NCBI GenBank assembly: GCA_934675095.1
Contig: CAKUPC010000069.1
Location: 1 to 5,971, forward strand
DNA from: an uncultured Bacteroidales bacterium
Lineage (GTDB): Bacteria > Bacteroidota > Bacteroidia > Bacteroidales > UBA932
Length of the DNA stretch: 5,971 nt
Direction of reading: 5' to 3'
This document shows positions 5,759 to 5,971 of the stretch, one piece after another; position 1 is the first letter of the stretch, and each line of letters opens with the position of its first letter. Below the pieces are notes generated by a model. That model ran no database searches and was not told the DNA's origin. It worked only from the letters and a program-made list of their open reading frames with translations. The position numbers and the translations under genes were made by a program.

Positions 5759-5971
5759 CGTCGGAGCAATCCGGCGCTAAATACGGAAAGTGTTATCACG
5801 CGGTCCTCTACTGAAAATCTGACAGTTTTCTAACGAATAAGGGGATACGGGCAGCACTCCTTTCCTTTGTGTATCAATCCGGTGCCGTGCCTTATGTGCT
5901 CGGCCGCGGCGATGTATTTCGTTGTGTATCGTCGGACTTATGCATACAGGTGTGGAGTCCGGTCGTTTGTT
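5759..5971 (+). ncRNA. candidate structured leader or small RNA, unassigned, continues past the window edge
   Basis: No convincing protein gene lies here. Four plus-strand hairpins can be drawn: 5759-5776 (7-bp stem, GCAA tetraloop); 5813-5830 (6 bp, loop CTGACA); 5884-5904 (GCCG/CGGC with an inner GC pair across a T-T mismatch); and 5907-5934 (11 bp including four G-U pairs, loop TTCGTT). The last two may be enclosed by an imperfect outer helix, 5856-5874 with 5944-5958 (ACTCC/GGAGT, then CC/GG, then TGTAT/ATACA). Several stems rely on G-U pairs that exist only in plus-strand RNA. It lies directly after a -7 box. I do not recognise RNase P RNA, SRP RNA, tmRNA, a tRNA or a known riboswitch, and 6S RNA cannot be excluded. 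It could equally be the long leader of a gene or rRNA operon beyond 5971. Confidence 0.33.

Noticed and set aside
5777..5971. A minus-strand frame open from the right edge to a TAG at 5777-5779, about 64 codons.
   Set aside because: It uses many codons that are rare in the neighbouring genes (ATA, CGA, AGA, ACA, GTA), shows no recognisable motif, and is rich in Arg and His like a chance frame. The nearby minus-strand T8 hairpin keeps it from being excluded completely.
5894..5971. A plus-strand frame starting at ATG 5894 (or 5912) and open to the right edge, and another from ATG 5940.
   Set aside because: They are too short to judge, have no ribosome site, and the first overlaps the strongest hairpin in the candidate RNA. 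Sequence beyond the window is needed.
1..5971. Search for parS sites (TGTTTCACGTGAAACA-like), tRNA T-loops (GGTTCGAATCC-like), CRISPR repeats and transposase genes.
   Set aside because: No CACGTG-centred palindrome, tRNA signature, regularly spaced repeat or transposase motif was found by eye, although parS sites are often near parAB.

Overview
The window looks like a chromosomal core region of a member of the Bacteroidota, most likely order Bacteroidales. The signs are the gene order parA-parB-DUF5683-mltD, a DUF5683 protein (a family typical of this phylum), several exact matches to the Bacteroidota -7 promoter consensus TAnnTTTG, and starts with weak or absent Shine-Dalgarno sequences. Base composition is moderately GC-rich by eye, with coding third positions mostly G or C. 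The genus cannot be named from the sequence alone.

Layout from left to right. Positions 1-276 (+) hold the 3' end of a gene for a probable outer-membrane beta-barrel protein, possibly of the Bacteroidota ComEA-like helix-hairpin-helix family; its start lies outside the window. A short convergent intergenic region follows, with a probable dispersed repeat (about 287-318) and a perfect 12-bp inverted repeat (322-351) that overlaps the last codons and stop of the next gene. On the minus strand, read right to left, come parA (4439-3657), parB (3599-2649), a DUF5683 protein with an internal duplication (2638-1712) and an MltD-like LysM lytic transglycosylase (1665-334). A terminator-like hairpin separates the DUF5683 gene from mltD. 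Divergent from parA, on the plus strand, is a lipid kinase of the diacylglycerol kinase catalytic (YegS/BmrU/DgkB) family (4610-5611). The 164-bp region between the two carries facing -7 boxes, one for each direction.

The last 360 bases (5612-5971) hold no convincing protein gene. They contain a minus-strand terminator-like hairpin with eight T residues, an exact -7 box (TACCTTTG at 5748), and downstream a series of plus-strand hairpins, including one with a GCAA tetraloop that starts about where transcription should begin. I interpret this as a structured leader or small RNA that I cannot assign to a known family.

Functionally the minus-strand cluster links chromosome segregation (ParA/ParB) to envelope work (a DUF5683 membrane protein and a peptidoglycan-cleaving enzyme), and the divergent gene adds lipid phosphorylation. 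From memory, in Bacteroides this cluster continues into a RelA/SpoT gene; here it ends instead at the hairpin and a convergent gene. There are no tRNA or rRNA genes, CRISPR arrays, transposases or consensus parS sites that I could find.
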